64,000 nucleotides of DNA from Planctobacterium marinum (GTDB taxonomy: Bacteria; Pseudomonadota; Gammaproteobacteria; Enterobacterales; Alteromonadaceae), in NCBI RefSeq assembly GCF_020687805.1, contig NZ_JAJEWQ010000003.1, positions 485,736 to 549,735 on the forward strand. Direction: 5' to 3'. Below the pieces are notes generated by a model. The model saw only the letters and a list, made by a program, of their open reading frames with translations. It searched no databases and was not told the origin of the DNA. Below are positions 26,531-34,717 of this stretch, piece by piece. The stretch's first letter is position 1. Every line of letters begins with the position of its first letter. The position numbers were made by a program, and so were the translations under genes.

Positions 26531-27637
26531 CTAAATTGACGCAATTTTTTGCGTCAGACTTTTGTTTACCTGCTCACTATCAAAGGCTTTTGAAGATGTC
26601 ACCGCATTGTGACTCAGTTCGGCGTATTGTTCATTATTGTTACCTGCCGCCCTTTGAATTTTTTCTGCCAGATCGCTGACACTCCCGCAGCTAAACAAGT
26701 AGCCATTGTGGCAGTCGTCTATGTAGCCCTTCGGTCCTGCGATATCAGCAGCGATAACAGGAGTGCCACAAGCCAGTGCCTCAAGCCCCACCAGGCCCAG
26801 GCTTTCTGTATCTCGCTCTGTCGGAAAAATAAAGAAATCTAAATCAGAATATACTGATTTTAACTGCGCCTGTGGCACGTTGCCGGAAAAGCGAACCCGT
26901 TGTTCAATCCCAAACTCAGTCACCATTGCATTGAGCTTAGACGCCAGTTCACCTTCACCGACAATATTCAAAGAATACAGAGTGCCTTGTTCTGATAATT
27001 GCTGACAGGCTTGCAGGAGCGTTTCCAGTCCTTTGCCCGGGTCCAGCCGTCCCACAGAACCAATTTTAAGCACTCCGTCATGTTTGAATTGATGCTGTTG
27101 CTTACTTTCAGGATTAAAAATCTGTAAATTGACCCCACCAGACGGACTGACAAATATTTTACTTTCATCAAGCGGAAATACCTGCATTGCAACTTCTGCG
27201 AAATACTTAGAAGGCACAATAATCAGATCAGCTTTGAGCAACAAGGTTTTTGCCAGCCAGTTTTTTACCCGGTAATAAAACCTGGATTCAAACTCCTGCA
27301 AAATATCTCCCCCGTGAATATGCGCGATTAATTTACGCTTCACCAGCAGGTTGGCTAACAAAAAAGGAATGGCAGACTGAGCGACATAATGCACGTAAAC
27401 GGTGGCTTGCGGCTTTGACAATACCACCCAGGTACCTTGTACTATGTACTTAATGTATTTCCAGATTTTTTCAAAGACATTTCGTCCCTGACCTGCGATC
27501 ACCCCCAGGAATACCTCAAATCCGGCATTGCGCAATCCGGTCACGCAATTTTTAACGAAAATACCATACTGGGGAGAATGGGATTTCGGGTACATATTGG
27601 ACAGAATGACCACTTGTTGTTTTGTATTTTTTTTCAT
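26531..27637 (-). CDS. Glycosyltransferase family 4
   Basis: The 368-residue retaining GT-B enzyme has an N-terminal acceptor domain (VVILSNMYPKSHSPQYGIFVKN) and a C-terminal donor domain with GSVGRLDPGKGLETLL and the E-x7-E motif in ESLGLVGLEALACGTPVIA. It transfers a sugar from a nucleotide donor during repeat-unit assembly on the cytoplasmic face. Donor and linkage cannot be deduced. It is the last gene of a minus-strand glycan operon that begins near 33589; a 232-bp gap separates it from ugd, so galU-ugd may have their own promoter. Confidence 0.88.
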   Translation of the reverse strand: MKKNTKQQVVILSNMYPKSHSPQYGIFVKNCVTGLRNAGFEVFLGVIAGQGRNVFEKIWKYIKYIVQGTWVVLSKPQATVYVHYVAQSAIPFLLANLLVKRKLIAHIHGGDILQEFESRFYYRVKNWLAKTLLLKADLIIVPSKYFAEVAMQVFPLDESKIFVSPSGGVNLQIFNPESKQQHQFKHDGVLKIGSVGRLDPGKGLETLLQACQQLSEQGTLYSLNIVGEGELASKLNAMVTEFGIEQRVRFSGNVPQAQLKSVYSDLDFFIFPTERDTESLGLVGLEALACGTPVIAADIAGPKGYIDDCHNGYLFSCGSVSDLAEKIQRAAGNNNEQYAELSHNAVTSSKAFDSEQVNKSLTQKIASI

Positions 27638-27667
27638 GGTGAACCTGATGTTCGCGTATTGATGAGT

Positions 27668-28621
27668 TTAATTTGAAGCGCTTTTTTCACTGGCTTTCTG
27701 CCATTGTAATGCTTGTTTTCTGGATATCACCCGGGTTAACACATATTTACCTGTTATTGCAGCGGCAATCAGCTTTATCCAGCTTTTCAACGCTCCAGGT
27801 GCAATTTTGATAGCTTTGAAATAGCCGCGCAACGCAGCCCATCTGTGATCCAGTAATAACTTGAAGTCCGCTTGTTTTTGATGCAGTTCGGCGAGGCCCG
27901 CCGGAAAGTTAATGCTCTCGTATTCAGCACCATATTTGTCGATAATAAACTGCAAACCCTGCACTTTTTTCGATGGATTTCTGGAAATTCCCTGCAGGCT
28001 GATTTGATAATCCATTAAAATTTCCGTCTGAACCTGCCCCTTGAAGGATTTTGCCAAAGCCAGTAAGTAATCGAAATCCTGAAAGCTCTGCAAGCTCACA
28101 TCAAATGGACTTTGCAGCGCAACAGCTCTCTTTACCATTATGGCCGAAGTACAAATACCATCCCCTTTGCGCAACAACGCACTATACAAATCAGGCTCAC
28201 CGCGGAACTCGATAACTTTTCGATAACCGTTATAAAGTTCATTCATCCAACAAAACGTAAAATCCAACTCATGTTCACGCATGAAATCAAGTTGCCGTTC
28301 CAACTTGTTGGCAAACCAGACATCATCGTCATCATAGAAGGCAATGATATCGCCGTTGGCATTTTCTACGCCGGTATTTCTGGCAGCACAGGCGCCTAAA
28401 TTATCTGCGTGGGCGACATAGCGGATACGGTGTTCTTCGGCTAAACCAGCAAAAAATGCCTGATTTTTATTGCGTTGTTCAGACTCCATGGGGTTGTCAT
28501 CAACAACGATGACTTCCCAGTTTAGATAGGTTTGCGACCGAATGCAGTCAATAGTGTTATGCAGGGCGTCATTGCGTCCGTAAGTAGGAATAACGACCGT
28601 TACCAGAGGATGTTCTGTCAT
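27668..28621 (-). CDS. Glycosyltransferase family 2
   Basis: The 317-residue protein is an inverting GT-A enzyme: VTVVIPTYGRNDALHNTID at the N-terminus, VIVVDDNP, and the metal-binding DDDDVW. A C-terminal helical tail with amphipathic and basic stretches may attach it to the membrane. Its start overlaps the stop of the pyruvyl transferase gene by 4 bp, which suggests coupled translation. The sugar transferred is unknown. Confidence 0.88.
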   Translation of the reverse strand: MTEHPLVTVVIPTYGRNDALHNTIDCIRSQTYLNWEVIVVDDNPMESEQRNKNQAFFAGLAEEHRIRYVAHADNLGACAARNTGVENANGDIIAFYDDDDVWFANKLERQLDFMREHELDFTFCWMNELYNGYRKVIEFRGEPDLYSALLRKGDGICTSAIMVKRAVALQSPFDVSLQSFQDFDYLLALAKSFKGQVQTEILMDYQISLQGISRNPSKKVQGLQFIIDKYGAEYESINFPAGLAELHQKQADFKLLLDHRWAALRGYFKAIKIAPGALKSWIKLIAAAITGKYVLTRVISRKQALQWQKASEKSASN

Positions 28622-29802
28622 GAACTAAGTACTTCTTCAAAAACATTGAATTGCTGTCGGACTTTGCTCATTTCTCCGGCTAATACCTGATTTTCTTGTG
28701 TAAATGCCGCATTGAGCTTTTCCAGTTTGCTCATCACTACATCACCGGCGACAGCTTGCGTTAAATCAACACAATATTCCTGCTGTTTCACCAGGGCAGT
28801 TAATTCCTGATATTTCACTGCCCAACCTAACACTAAACAAGGAATATTTTGACGGTAAGCATGCACGACGGCATGGTATCTGGATGCGATAATATACTGC
28901 ATTTGCGCTATTATATGTTCCAGTTGCAGCGCATTCATATCCTCTACCAGCGAAATCACTTTGTCATTTTCAGCAAAGCGTGATTTCAACGTATCAATAA
29001 ATGTTTTATCTTCAAATGAATGCCGCAGTAAGTAAACAGTCTTTCCCTTGTCCAGCAAGCGTTGAATTAAGTCGCTAAACATCTGCTCCACACTATTCGC
29101 CGAACCATGCAACTTTACCTTTTGATTAGGCACTACCGCCACAGACGCGTCATTCGCTTTAAAATCAAATACAGGTGGCTGCTTAAAGACTCGCTTAGCG
29201 TCTATCTCTTCTGACTGCAACACTAAGTCTACGGATTTGCTAACGGACTGCAGCGGCGCCAGGTTTTGCAGATGTTTAATACCATCCATTTCCCGTGCAA
29301 ATATGCGTTTAGGGTACTTAATCAGGGTGGGCGCAAACAGATTAAACAAGATTTTGGAAACGCCACTGAAATTAAAGGGGCCAAAAGATTGCGGCATTAA
29401 TACAACCGGCACCTTCTTGCGTTTTGCCAAAGCCAAATCTAATAAATATTGCGCAATGCGCTGCGCTTCAAATACGGAAGACAAACCAAAGCCACTGATA
29501 TCCATCAATAAATCCGCAGAACTGAACCGCTGCCAGGCCTGTTGTTCTAATTCTGTAGAATAATATTTGGTTTTAATCAGCGACTTAAAAATGCCATAAC
29601 GTCGCAGCTTAAAACGCAAATCCCATGGCAAAATATCAAAGTTGTAAGTTTGTTTTTCCTGTTCACTGCGTACAAAATCCGGTGTGGAAAGCAATGTGAT
29701 CTGAGCCTCGGGCATGCGTCGTCTGATTTCGTTAACCACTGTGAAAGTCATGGATTGAGCCCCTTTATTAAACAGCTCTCCACCGGTAATCACGACATTC
29801 AT
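28618..29802 (-). CDS. Polysaccharide pyruvyl transferase family protein
   Basis: The 394-residue protein begins NVVITGGELFNKGAQSMTFTVV and has a GT-B-like fold with LLMDISGFGLSS, VVLMPQSFGPFN and the C-terminal SRYHAVVHAYRQNIPCLVLGWAVKY region (His of S-R-Y/F-H-x-V). Family members transfer pyruvate from phosphoenolpyruvate to sugars as acidic ketals. This would add negative charge to the polysaccharide. It lies in the middle of the glycan operon, 18 bp after the Alg13-like gene. Confidence 0.85.
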   Translation of the reverse strand: MNVVITGGELFNKGAQSMTFTVVNEIRRRMPEAQITLLSTPDFVRSEQEKQTYNFDILPWDLRFKLRRYGIFKSLIKTKYYSTELEQQAWQRFSSADLLMDISGFGLSSVFEAQRIAQYLLDLALAKRKKVPVVLMPQSFGPFNFSGVSKILFNLFAPTLIKYPKRIFAREMDGIKHLQNLAPLQSVSKSVDLVLQSEEIDAKRVFKQPPVFDFKANDASVAVVPNQKVKLHGSANSVEQMFSDLIQRLLDKGKTVYLLRHSFEDKTFIDTLKSRFAENDKVISLVEDMNALQLEHIIAQMQYIIASRYHAVVHAYRQNIPCLVLGWAVKYQELTALVKQQEYCVDLTQAVAGDVVMSKLEKLNAAFTQENQVLAGEMSKVRQQFNVFEEVLSS

Positions 29803-29820
29803 AAATATTCTAAATCCTTA

Positions 29821-30273
29821 TTAATCAAGTTCTTTTATCCATTCAACAATCTCTTGTGCTGCATGGAATTCTGTCTTTTTGTAGGGTTCGGCACTGAAAG
29901 TAGCAGCTTTGTGCAGGGTCTCATCTAACCTGGCCAGGTCATAACAAACGAGGCCATACTGGCTATCGTCTACAAATTGCGCCAACTCTTTTTGATGATC
30001 GTCTTCGCGTTCGAGATTTGGTACTACCAGGATACGTTGCCCCGCTTCCAGTAATCGAAACACGCTGCCAGCACCGGCGTGCGTAACGATCAGATCCGCC
30101 TGCTGGTAGGCAGCATCGATATCTTCAATAAATTCGGTGCAATCAAAGTTTTTGCTCTTTTGTCCGTTTGCACATTGCACTGTGACCTCGTGTGATTGCA
30201 AAAACTGGCTTGTTTCTACCGCGGTAATCAGTGAATCAAAGCGGGTGGTGCCTACCGTTACCAGGATGTTCAC
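29821..30273 (-). CDS. Alg13-like catalytic subunit of a split glycosyltransferase (PssE/EpsF type)
   Basis: The 150-residue soluble protein matches the GT28 C-terminal half: NILVTVGTTRFDSLI at the start and DLIVTHAGAGSVFRLLEAG with the donor-binding H-A-G-x-G. I prefer a GTG start at 30273 because it makes a GTGA overlap with the previous gene and gives the usual family N-terminus; GGAG lies about nine bases upstream. An ATG at 30288 would add five residues. It works with the membrane partner encoded just before it. Rhizobial PssDE pairs transfer glucuronic acid, which fits the nearby ugd gene. Confidence 0.85.
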   Translation of the reverse strand: MNILVTVGTTRFDSLITAVETSQFLQSHEVTVQCANGQKSKNFDCTEFIEDIDAAYQQADLIVTHAGAGSVFRLLEAGQRILVVPNLEREDDHQKELAQFVDDSQYGLVCYDLARLDETLHKAATFSAEPYKKTEFHAAQEIVEWIKELD

Positions 30274-30761
30274 AGGCGACCACTCCATCTTCCCTTGGGA
30301 TACAGCGACTGCATCGACTTGTTTTGATAGTAAAACCGGTCAGCCATAAATCGACAAACATTACCGGAAAAAGAGCGTTGATAAAAACGACACCAACTCT
30401 CAACAAACAAGGTTTTAATACCAATTATCTTGCACCAAAAAAAGGCAGGAATTGCCAAACCAGGTCCGGTACTGATCGCCAGGCTCACACGGTATTGACG
30501 TCTTAGTTTGAGCAACTGACGCAAAACGCAAACAGAGCAACGAAGCATATCAAACAAGCTTAACAGTGGCCTGACGTCTTTTTTCCTGAATTCAGGGACA
30601 TACCAGGTTTCCAGGACATTTGCAGAAGGCTTAACGCCTTCTTCACACAACGCAATCAGTTTAAGCGGCTTGCCATTGGCTTGATGCAGCTTGTCCATCA
30701 GTCGTTCTGCTTCTTCTTTGTGACCACCTACGCCGTATATAACCAGTACCGCCGAATCCAT
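30270..30761 (-). CDS. Alg14-like membrane partner of a split glycosyltransferase (PssD/EpsE type)
   Basis: The 163-residue protein starts with VLVIYGVGGHKEEAERLM (glycine loop of the Alg14 Rossmann fold), has TGPGLAIPAFFWCKIIG as hydrophobic membrane-contact segment and FVESWCRFYQRSFSG near the end. Alg14 homologues recruit the Alg13-like catalytic chain to the membrane-bound lipid-sugar acceptor. It precedes and overlaps the Alg13-like gene. A 76-bp gap separates it from the F420-hydrogenase-beta-like gene upstream. Confidence 0.85.
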   Translation of the reverse strand: MDSAVLVIYGVGGHKEEAERLMDKLHQANGKPLKLIALCEEGVKPSANVLETWYVPEFRKKDVRPLLSLFDMLRCSVCVLRQLLKLRRQYRVSLAISTGPGLAIPAFFWCKIIGIKTLFVESWCRFYQRSFSGNVCRFMADRFYYQNKSMQSLYPKGRWSGRL

Positions 30762-30837
30762 TGTTTATCCTAAAAAAATCCCACAAATGGTATTAAATTG
30801 ATGATGATTTAACAATCAAAGGTCTTAAATCATCCAT

Positions 30838-32256
30838 CTACTTTTTTTTGTACCTGGCTAACAGGTCGTAAACTTTGACTGTACGCAAAAATCGCACCAG
30901 CAAGAATTTCCAGCCGCTAAGTCGCAAATCATGCATTTCTTCCATCAGGGGTAACAGGTGCTTTTTCAGGTAAGACAGGTCATTTAGTTCTTTCGCTTTG
31001 GCAAATAGTTCATGACTTTTATCTGAAATCTGACTGCGCAATACCACAATGCGCTTTTGATTCCGGGTCAGGTGCGCGTCTGCTGGTAGTACCCGCTTAA
31101 GTGGTGCCCAATGACCAGCCTGCTGTTTTAGTAACAAGCGGTAACTCAAATATTCTCTTCGATGTCTCAATCCAGCTGCCTGAGAGTTGGCCGCATCGGT
31201 ATCAGTGAGTTCATCTAATTGCACTTCAATATCGCGATATTGCGCTAAAATTTCAGTAATACGTTTATTTCGGGTAACAACCAAACTGGTTCCGCCATGC
31301 ATATACTGAGGTAACCATGCATCTCCCACAGCAACATCGGCGGTTTCTGCCAGAACATCATCACAAAAATCACATGCGTTGTATTTAAACAAGCCATGCC
31401 CATAATTGGTACCAAACAAGTTTTGCACTATCTCGCTGTCTGACTGACTGCCATCAAGTCGGGTAGCCCTGACTCCTTTTTGATTAGCCTTTTTACCCGG
31501 AAGTTTTTCACGAAAATCCACCGTGGCCAACTCATCAGGTTTAACGCCTAATTGCCATCCGATCAATTCGGCAAAGGCCTTGGTTTTTAAATGCCCACAG
31601 ACCACGCCAAGTGTAAACTTTATACGCTGTTTAAGCTCAGAATCTTGCTCACACAATCGCCTGATAGTCTTGATAAAACAGGGAATACCGGTAATGGCGT
31701 AGCGCCCCGGGTTTTGTCTGACAAAGTCCAGCACTTCGCTCAATTCAATAGGATAATATGCTGATTTTGAACCGGTTTTAATTTCTTCAGTCTTGCTGAA
31801 CACTTTGTAAAAATAACTCAGTCCGCGTTCATTGGGTCGCTGATCTTCGGTGACCTGAATAACATAATCCACGTCACCCAATTCCAGCAAACGGGTTAAT
31901 AACCACTTTCCAATACCACCCGAGCTGGCTTTTTGATAGAACTCCCCCGTAGTTACTTTACCGGCAAACACTTTGTCGAAGTGGCCGATACGGGAATTCC
32001 TGGGTAATGTGCCAAAATGTAGTTCAGCAATCTGATCTTCATTTAATCCTGCCGGCCCTGAGGGGCAAACCTTGGCTATCGTATCGTTCTCTGTATTTGA
32101 CAAACCGTCTTCGGTTACCACCGGGATAAGTTGCCCGTAGCGATTAGCCTGCATTGATACAGCGGTGGACAAATGCGCGCACGCACCACACCCTATACAA
32201 TAACCCCCCTGGGTAACTTTGCTGACAACATCCTGTTGCTTATTCGCTTCAGACAC
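30838..32256 (-). CDS. Coenzyme F420 hydrogenase/dehydrogenase beta-subunit-like iron-sulfur protein
   Basis: The 472-residue protein has an N-terminal 4Fe-4S motif GGYCIGCGAC near residue 17, a F420H2-dehydrogenase beta-subunit N-terminal region with SSGGIGKWLLTRLLE, the C-terminal domain with GIPCFIKTIRR, and a second cysteine cluster in CDFCDDVLAETADVAVGDAW. Relatives are often found in bacterial polysaccharide loci beside pyruvyl transferases, where their reaction is not established; F420 itself is not expected in this organism. A flavin/iron-sulfur redox step on a nucleotide or lipid-linked sugar is possible. It starts 1 bp after the flippase gene. Confidence 0.8.
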   Translation of the reverse strand: MSEANKQQDVVSKVTQGGYCIGCGACAHLSTAVSMQANRYGQLIPVVTEDGLSNTENDTIAKVCPSGPAGLNEDQIAELHFGTLPRNSRIGHFDKVFAGKVTTGEFYQKASSGGIGKWLLTRLLELGDVDYVIQVTEDQRPNERGLSYFYKVFSKTEEIKTGSKSAYYPIELSEVLDFVRQNPGRYAITGIPCFIKTIRRLCEQDSELKQRIKFTLGVVCGHLKTKAFAELIGWQLGVKPDELATVDFREKLPGKKANQKGVRATRLDGSQSDSEIVQNLFGTNYGHGLFKYNACDFCDDVLAETADVAVGDAWLPQYMHGGTSLVVTRNKRITEILAQYRDIEVQLDELTDTDAANSQAAGLRHRREYLSYRLLLKQQAGHWAPLKRVLPADAHLTRNQKRIVVLRSQISDKSHELFAKAKELNDLSYLKKHLLPLMEEMHDLRLSGWKFLLVRFLRTVKVYDLLARYKKK

Positions 32257-32257
32257 C

Positions 32258-33589
32258 TTACTTCTCCGCTCTTATTAACTGATAAAATCCTCTGGCCACC
32301 CAAGGCAGTCTCGGCCAGACAAAAAATGCTTTCAGCATCATCCAAAATACAACTCGGGTTTTATTGTGTACCACTAAGCACAAAAATGACGCACTACCAT
32401 AAGACAACAAAGTCGCCCACGCTGCGCCCAAAGCGCCGTATAAGGGAATTAACCAAAGATTCAAAGCCACATTCGCCAGTGCCCCAATGCCCTGGGTAAT
32501 GAGCGAAAACATCAGTACCTGTTCTATGTGGATCCACTTGCTAAACAGTGCCCGGTAAAACACGAACACACAGCTCCAGATATGAATTTGCAACACATAA
32601 CCTGCCCCTGCATATTGCTCACCAAACAAAAGTAATATCAGTGGCTCAGCAATAACACTGAGCACGATAGCCAGTCCCATAGATAACAAGGCCAGGAAAT
32701 CAAAAATCTGCTGTAATCTCTGCTGATAGCACTTTTCGTCGCGATCCTTCATTTTAATCAAGGACGGAAACAAACTGGCCACGATAGCCACAGGAATAAA
32801 TCCCCAAATTTCAGATATCTGAGCCCCAACGGCATAAATACCGACTTCCGCAGCGGAATCCATCCACATCAACATGGTTTGGTCTATTTTGCGATAAATG
32901 GCGGCAAAAATAGCGCCAAACATTACCATCCAACCTTGTGACATCAAGGTTTTAGCTAACCCGGCATTATAAAATTTCGCCGAATAGGACAAGGATGAGC
33001 GCTTAATTATCAAAATGACTAAGGCCACAGCGCTTAACAGAGCTTCCAACGCAAACGCCGCACCAAACACAACAACACTGGCACCCGCTGCAATTAAACC
33101 CAGTTTAATAATGGCTACAGTGAGCAGACCGATGGTTTTTGCTATTGCGGTGTACTTACCCTGAACCTGGGATTCAAACCAGAAACAACTCACCAGAATG
33201 GGCTCAGCAAAAATATACAAGCCGGCGACGATGAGCAGCCAAAAGGACGGACTGTTAACCTGCTCGGTTAAAAACACAAAAACCAGTAAAACAGAGTAAG
33301 CGAAAATCGCTCCGAATAATTTGAGCAAAATTGCAGTACTGAAGGTTTCCTGTGTGGATTCCGGAAATTTGACAAAATGCCTGACCGTCAATCCTTCCAG
33401 CCCTAGGTGGCAGAGCATAGCCAGGATAGTAACCAGAGAAATGGTGTAAGATAGCTGACCGAACTTTTCTGGCCCGAGGTATCTGGATACCATGATACCA
33501 ACAAACAGCGCTGCAAATATCCTTAATACTTTTTCCATCAATAACCACCCTGTATTGGTGGCTAATTTTTTAGCGCTTAAATTAAACAT
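32258..33589 (-). CDS. Oligosaccharide flippase, Wzx-like (first of two)
   Basis: The 443-residue protein has about 12 membrane segments and the MATE/Wzx N-terminal pattern (NTGWLLMEKVLRIFAALFVG, YLGPEKFGQLSY). It would flip lipid-linked repeat units to the periplasm. It is the first gene of the minus-strand operon running to 26531. A second, weakly similar flippase is encoded at 45425-46609, which suggests two glycans or two gene modules joined together. Confidence 0.88.
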   Translation of the reverse strand: MFNLSAKKLATNTGWLLMEKVLRIFAALFVGIMVSRYLGPEKFGQLSYTISLVTILAMLCHLGLEGLTVRHFVKFPESTQETFSTAILLKLFGAIFAYSVLLVFVFLTEQVNSPSFWLLIVAGLYIFAEPILVSCFWFESQVQGKYTAIAKTIGLLTVAIIKLGLIAAGASVVVFGAAFALEALLSAVALVILIIKRSSLSYSAKFYNAGLAKTLMSQGWMVMFGAIFAAIYRKIDQTMLMWMDSAAEVGIYAVGAQISEIWGFIPVAIVASLFPSLIKMKDRDEKCYQQRLQQIFDFLALLSMGLAIVLSVIAEPLILLLFGEQYAGAGYVLQIHIWSCVFVFYRALFSKWIHIEQVLMFSLITQGIGALANVALNLWLIPLYGALGAAWATLLSYGSASFLCLVVHNKTRVVFWMMLKAFFVWPRLPWVARGFYQLIRAEK

Positions 33590-33833
33590 CTTCTATCTAT
33601 ATCAAAGCCGATTTTAGCATTTTTGCACCGCCACCGGATGGCTGCCCGGATAACCGAATAAATGCATGTGCAAAAGGCGCGAAATTATAGGCTAATCCGC
33701 TCAGGCTGTCACTTACAATGCTGTGAAATACTGTACCAAATTGCAATTCAGTGGCATAATCCGGCCCCCTCGGCGAGGAATACATTGCTCCTCACAATCA
33801 ACAACCACTTCCATCAGGATAGATTTACAGAAA

Positions 33834-34616
33834 ATGATGCCGGAAATACTGAAAAAAGCCATTAAGCAGCCTAAAAAAGCCGCTCGCGTGCTACATCACC
33901 GCATTCTGCAAAGAGTAAATGGTCAATCACAATTCAAGAAAGTCATTGTCATCGGCAGGGCCAGAACCGGATCGAACCTCTTATTGTCTTACCTGAATTC
34001 GCATCCCGCTATCCACATGGAAGGCGAAATTTTCGCCCATCAGCGCCACAAGACAGAACAACAAATTTTGAAAATGGTGTTCAACAAGCAACCTCAGGGA
34101 ATAGAGGCAGCAGGCTTTAAAATTTTCTACCATCACCCGATGGACAATAAAGAACAGAGTAAAATTTGGGACATATTAAAAGCCGATCCCAGCATCCATG
34201 TTATTCAGTTACAGCGAACTAACATGCTGCGTATGCATATCTCCCGTAAAATCGCGATGCAATCCGATGTCTGGACAGCGTCAAAGAAAAGTGAAGTAGA
34301 CAAGGTAAAGGTAAAAACCATCAGCTTTACCAAAGCAGAGCTGGAAGAAGGGTTCAACAAAACCAAAAACTGGGAGGCAAATGCCCAGGTGGATTTTGCC
34401 AACCACCCAATGCTGCAAATAGAATACGAAAAAATGATCAGTAATCCGGAACAGGAATTCCGTCGTCTTACTGACTTTCTGAGGGTTGAAGCTATGGCAC
34501 CTGAAACGAAGTTACGAAAACAAAACCCGGAATCATTAAGTAACCTGATAGAAAACTACGCTGAACTCAAAGCGGCTTTTGCAGACACGGAATGGGCCGT
34601 ATTCTTCGACGAGTAA
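33834..34616 (+). CDS. Sulfotransferase family protein
   Basis: The protein, about 260 residues from the ATG at 33834, has the PAPS-binding loop KVIVIGRARTGSNLLLSYL and the following HMEGEIF, as in Stf0/NodH-like carbohydrate sulfotransferases, then VIQLQRTNMLRMHISRKIA corresponding to the 3'-phosphate-binding R-x-x-L-R-x-x-S region, and LQIEYEKMISNPEQEF near the C-terminus. The open frame extends up to 33723, but the extra residues read as non-coding leader. No strong ribosome site is seen before 33834 or 33837. Sulfation of surface glycans is common in marine bacteria. The gene is on the strand opposite to its neighbours. Confidence 0.75.
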   Translation: MMPEILKKAIKQPKKAARVLHHRILQRVNGQSQFKKVIVIGRARTGSNLLLSYLNSHPAIHMEGEIFAHQRHKTEQQILKMVFNKQPQGIEAAGFKIFYHHPMDNKEQSKIWDILKADPSIHVIQLQRTNMLRMHISRKIAMQSDVWTASKKSEVDKVKVKTISFTKAELEEGFNKTKNWEANAQVDFANHPMLQIEYEKMISNPEQEFRRLTDFLRVEAMAPETKLRKQNPESLSNLIENYAELKAAFADTEWAVFFDE

Positions 34617-34665
34617 GTCAGTCTTTAGTGTCCCTGATAAATGGCACGAGATCACGAGTGGTTTG

Positions 34666-34695
34666 CACTGAGTCCGCTTCAAGCCAGACTCAGTG
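34666..34695. terminator. Inverted repeat between convergent sulfotransferase and GT-C-like genes
   Basis: CACTGAGTC (34666-34674) pairs perfectly with GACTCAGTG (34687-34695) around 12 bases. It lies 49 bp after the sulfotransferase stop and 22 bp beyond the stop of the convergent gene. There is no T-tract on either strand, so it may be a processing or protective hairpin instead of an intrinsic terminator. Confidence 0.4.
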
Positions 34696-34717
34696 ACACT
34701 CATTGCCATACAATATG

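Noticed and set aside
33723-33833. N-terminal extension of the sulfotransferase frame
   Set aside because: The translated part is rich in Ser, Arg and Pro without resemblance to the family, and the PAPS-loop domain begins naturally after the ATG at 33834.
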